From an uncultured Oscillospiraceae bacterium (lineage in GTDB: Bacteria; Bacillota; Clostridia; Oscillospirales; Oscillospiraceae): DNA of 64,000 nt. Under the pieces are notes generated by a model. The model saw nothing but the letters and a program-made list of their open reading frames with translations, made no database searches and was not told the DNA's origin. The stretch is taken from assembly GCA_934589705.1 (NCBI GenBank), contig CAKTOH010000004.1, positions 1 through 64,000 of the forward strand, in the 5' to 3' direction. The translations under genes and the position numbers were made by a program. Positions 62,144 to 64,000 of this stretch are shown here, piece by piece. Each line of letters begins with the position of its first letter. Position 1 is the first letter of the stretch.

Positions 62144-63367
62144 ATGAACAAACCCAATCACGCAAAGGACTTCCGGGCGGTGCTGTGCGTTACCGCCCTG
62201 CTGGCGCTGATTATCGTTCTGGAAAACATCAGTGCCTGGATTCCCGGAATGCCCGCGGTTTTCTCCCCCACCAGCCAGCTGTTCACCGTGCTGAAAAAGG
62301 GCGCGGTTTACTCCCTGGTAGCCGTGTCCATGAACCTGCTGAACGGCTTTACCGGCCTGTTCTCTCTGGGTCAGGCGGGCTTCATGCTGCTGGGCGCTTA
62401 CACCTACGCCATTCTCACCGTTCCCATGGCCGCCAAGGAGCAGGTCTACTACCTGTACGGCGGCAGCGCGGTGAAATTCTCCCTGGTTGACCTGTTCCAG
62501 GGCATCTTCGGTGCCGCCGGTGCCGGCGGAGCCGTCGCGCTGATTCTCGCCGTGCTGGTGGGCATCCTTTGCGCCGGTCTGGTGGCCGCCCTGTTTGCCG
62601 CCGCCATCGGCACCCCGGTGCTGCGGCTGAAGAGTGACTACCTGGCCATCGCCACCCTGGGCTTCGCGGAAATCCTGAGAGCTCTGTTCCAGTGGCAGAC
62701 CCTGGGCCCCATCACCAACGGCGCCAACATGCTCAAGAGCTTCCCCACCTTCGCCGACTTCAATATTAAAAACGCCTCCGGAGAAGTGGTGCTCCGGCTG
62801 AGCACCTTCGTGCCCTTCCTGCTGGCGATTTTGTCGATTGCCGTCATCGTGCTGCTGATTCACTCCTCCTACGGCCGGGCCTTCAAGGCCATCCGGGACG
62901 ACGAGGTGGCCGCCGAGGCCATGGGCATCAGCCTGTTCAAGCACAAGATGCTCTCCTTCGTCATTTCCAGCTTCTTCGCCGGGGTCGGCGGTGCGCTCTT
63001 TGCCATGTACGTCGCCAACGCCCAGGCCAAGGTCTTCACCTCCACCATGACCTACGAGATTCTGCTCATCGTGGTCATCGGCGGCATCGGCTCCGTGTCC
63101 GGCTCCATCATCGGGTCGCTGCTGTATGTGGCCTGCTCCGAGTGGTGGCTCCGGTTCCTGGACGCGGAGACCTACATCGGCTCCTTCAAGGTGCCTCTGC
63201 TTCGCAGCGGCTTCCGGATGGTGGTCTTCTCCGTGGTCATCATGATCATCGTCCTGTTCTTCTCCCAGGGCATTATGGGCGATAAGGAGCTGACCTTCGA
63301 GGGCATCGGCGGCTGGCTGAAAAAGCACAAGAAACCCAAGCCGGTTCCGGCGGAAAAGGAGGGCTGA
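62144..63367 (+). CDS. livM: Branched-chain amino acid ABC transporter permease LivM
   Basis: A 407-residue permease, longer than LivH with extra N-terminal helix and insert (AAKEQVYYLYGGSAVKFSLV). GLFSLGQAGFMLLGAY, LRLKSDYLAIATLGFAEILR, IRDDEVAAEAMGIS (the ATPase-contact loop) and IGGIGSVSGSIIGSLLY are LivM blocks. The tail is short and basic. It pairs with LivH for the channel and overlaps nothing; 3 nt separate it from livG. Confidence 0.94.
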   Translation: MNKPNHAKDFRAVLCVTALLALIIVLENISAWIPGMPAVFSPTSQLFTVLKKGAVYSLVAVSMNLLNGFTGLFSLGQAGFMLLGAYTYAILTVPMAAKEQVYYLYGGSAVKFSLVDLFQGIFGAAGAGGAVALILAVLVGILCAGLVAALFAAAIGTPVLRLKSDYLAIATLGFAEILRALFQWQTLGPITNGANMLKSFPTFADFNIKNASGEVVLRLSTFVPFLLAILSIAVIVLLIHSSYGRAFKAIRDDEVAAEAMGISLFKHKMLSFVISSFFAGVGGALFAMYVANAQAKVFTSTMTYEILLIVVIGGIGSVSGSIIGSLLYVACSEWWLRFLDAETYIGSFKVPLLRSGFRMVVFSVVIMIIVLFFSQGIMGDKELTFEGIGGWLKKHKKPKPVPAEKEG

Positions 63368-63370
63368 GCC

Positions 63371-64000
63371 ATGGAAGAGAAAATGGTTCTCCGGATGGAA
63401 AACATCACCATGCAGTTCGGCGGCGTGGTGGCCGTAAACAATCTTTCTCTGGACGTGCCCCAGGGGCAGATCGTAGCCCTCATCGGCCCCAACGGCGCAG
63501 GCAAAACCACCGCCTTCAACTGCGTCACCGGTGTCTATCAGCCCACCAACGGCCGGGTGGAATTCATGGGTCAGACCATGATTTGCAGCCATCCCACAGG
63601 CAAAATGAAGAAAACCTACCTTGGCTCCGACAAGGACAAATTCACCTCCGAGAAAATCGTGAACCCCACTCCCGACCATGTGGTTCAGCTGGGCATCGCC
63701 CGAACCTTCCAGAACATCCGGCTGTGGAAGAGCATGACGGTCTTTGAAAACGTGCTGGTTGCCAAGCACATGCGGGCAAAGCAGAACGTGTTTTCCGCCA
63801 TTTTCCGGCTGAACGCCAAGGAAGAAGCCCGGATGCGGGAAGAGACCATGGAGCTTCTGAAGGAGCAGGGGTTGGAGCAGTACAAGGATGAAATCGCCAC
63901 CAGCCTGCCCTACGGCCTTCAGCGTCGGCTGGAAATTGCCCGGGCTCTGGCCACGGAGCCGAAGCTGCTGCTGCTGGATGAGCCTGCCGCGGGCATGAAC
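63371..64000 (+). CDS. livG: Branched-chain amino acid ABC transporter ATPase LivG (cut by window edge)
   Basis: The first 210 residues of the ATP-binding subunit. Walker A is GPNGAGKTT, the Q-loop ARTFQNIRLW, the ABC signature LPYGLQRRLEIARAL (LPYG form usual in LivG), and Walker B LLLLDEPAAGMN at the edge. An insert of about 25 residues between Walker A and the Q-loop (KKTYLGSDKDKFTSEK) is typical of Clostridia LivG. The rest of livG and probably livF lie beyond the window. Confidence 0.95.
   Translation, partial: MEEKMVLRMENITMQFGGVVAVNNLSLDVPQGQIVALIGPNGAGKTTAFNCVTGVYQPTNGRVEFMGQTMICSHPTGKMKKTYLGSDKDKFTSEKIVNPTPDHVVQLGIARTFQNIRLWKSMTVFENVLVAKHMRAKQNVFSAIFRLNAKEEARMREETMELLKEQGLEQYKDEIATSLPYGLQRRLEIARALATEPKLLLLDEPAAGMN

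Overview
The window is a GC-rich chromosomal segment of an anaerobic, spore-forming member of the Bacillota, most likely a gut Clostridia of the Oscillospiraceae type. The grounds are a CIRCE-controlled groESL, a SpoIIE-like sporulation phosphatase, a stand-alone [FeFe] hydrogenase, AGGAGG-type ribosome sites, sigma-A promoters with 17-bp spacers, and short palindromic repeat families in most of the larger gene-free gaps. The species assignment is inference.

Layout. 0-24 kb is mostly housekeeping: groESL, D,D-carboxypeptidase, MATE exporter, [FeFe] hydrogenase, DegV protein, CDF metal exporter, a sortase-type surface protein, a CYTH/exonuclease/aminotransferase operon, spoIIE, a methyltransferase-like protein with a His-rich linker, three tRNAs (Gly, Arg, His), an lspA-rluD-HAD operon, an HPr-like protein lacking the active-site His, mtaB, queH, an rRNA-type methyltransferase and a lipid kinase. 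50-64 kb holds a zinc/cadmium-type P-type ATPase with a divergent ArsR-AraC pair, a phosphosugar mutase, a NUDIX/CmpB operon, a REC-GGDEF-EAL c-di-GMP protein and the start of a branched-chain amino acid (liv) ABC operon that runs off the right edge.

The distinctive region is 24.3-49.6 kb, a surface-appendage locus of about 25 kb. It starts with a PilZ (c-di-GMP receptor) gene overlapping a membrane-anchored TasA-like protein, then a cysteine-free candidate major subunit with its own terminator. A long apparent operon follows from a clear promoter at 27913. It encodes four homologous TasA/CalY-like proteins with SipW-type signal peptides, a SipW-like signal peptidase with a coiled-coil tail, a membrane-anchored McrB-like AAA+ ATPase, a McrC/DUF2357-like protein whose C-terminus is a long coiled coil instead of a visible nuclease, a second SipW-like peptidase, three more SipW-type exported proteins and a 3,484-residue GLUG-repeat protein. 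The SipW peptidases would process the fibre subunits, PilZ would tie the locus to c-di-GMP, and the giant protein would be an adhesin or matrix component. The McrB/McrC-like pair lies between the two peptidase genes, which suggests that a restriction-type AAA+ machine has been recruited to export or assembly. This last point is inference and is the main candidate for an undescribed system.

Most remaining intergenic space is filled with three dispersed palindromic repeat families (called A, B and C here), one putative MITE and a compact four-hairpin cassette.
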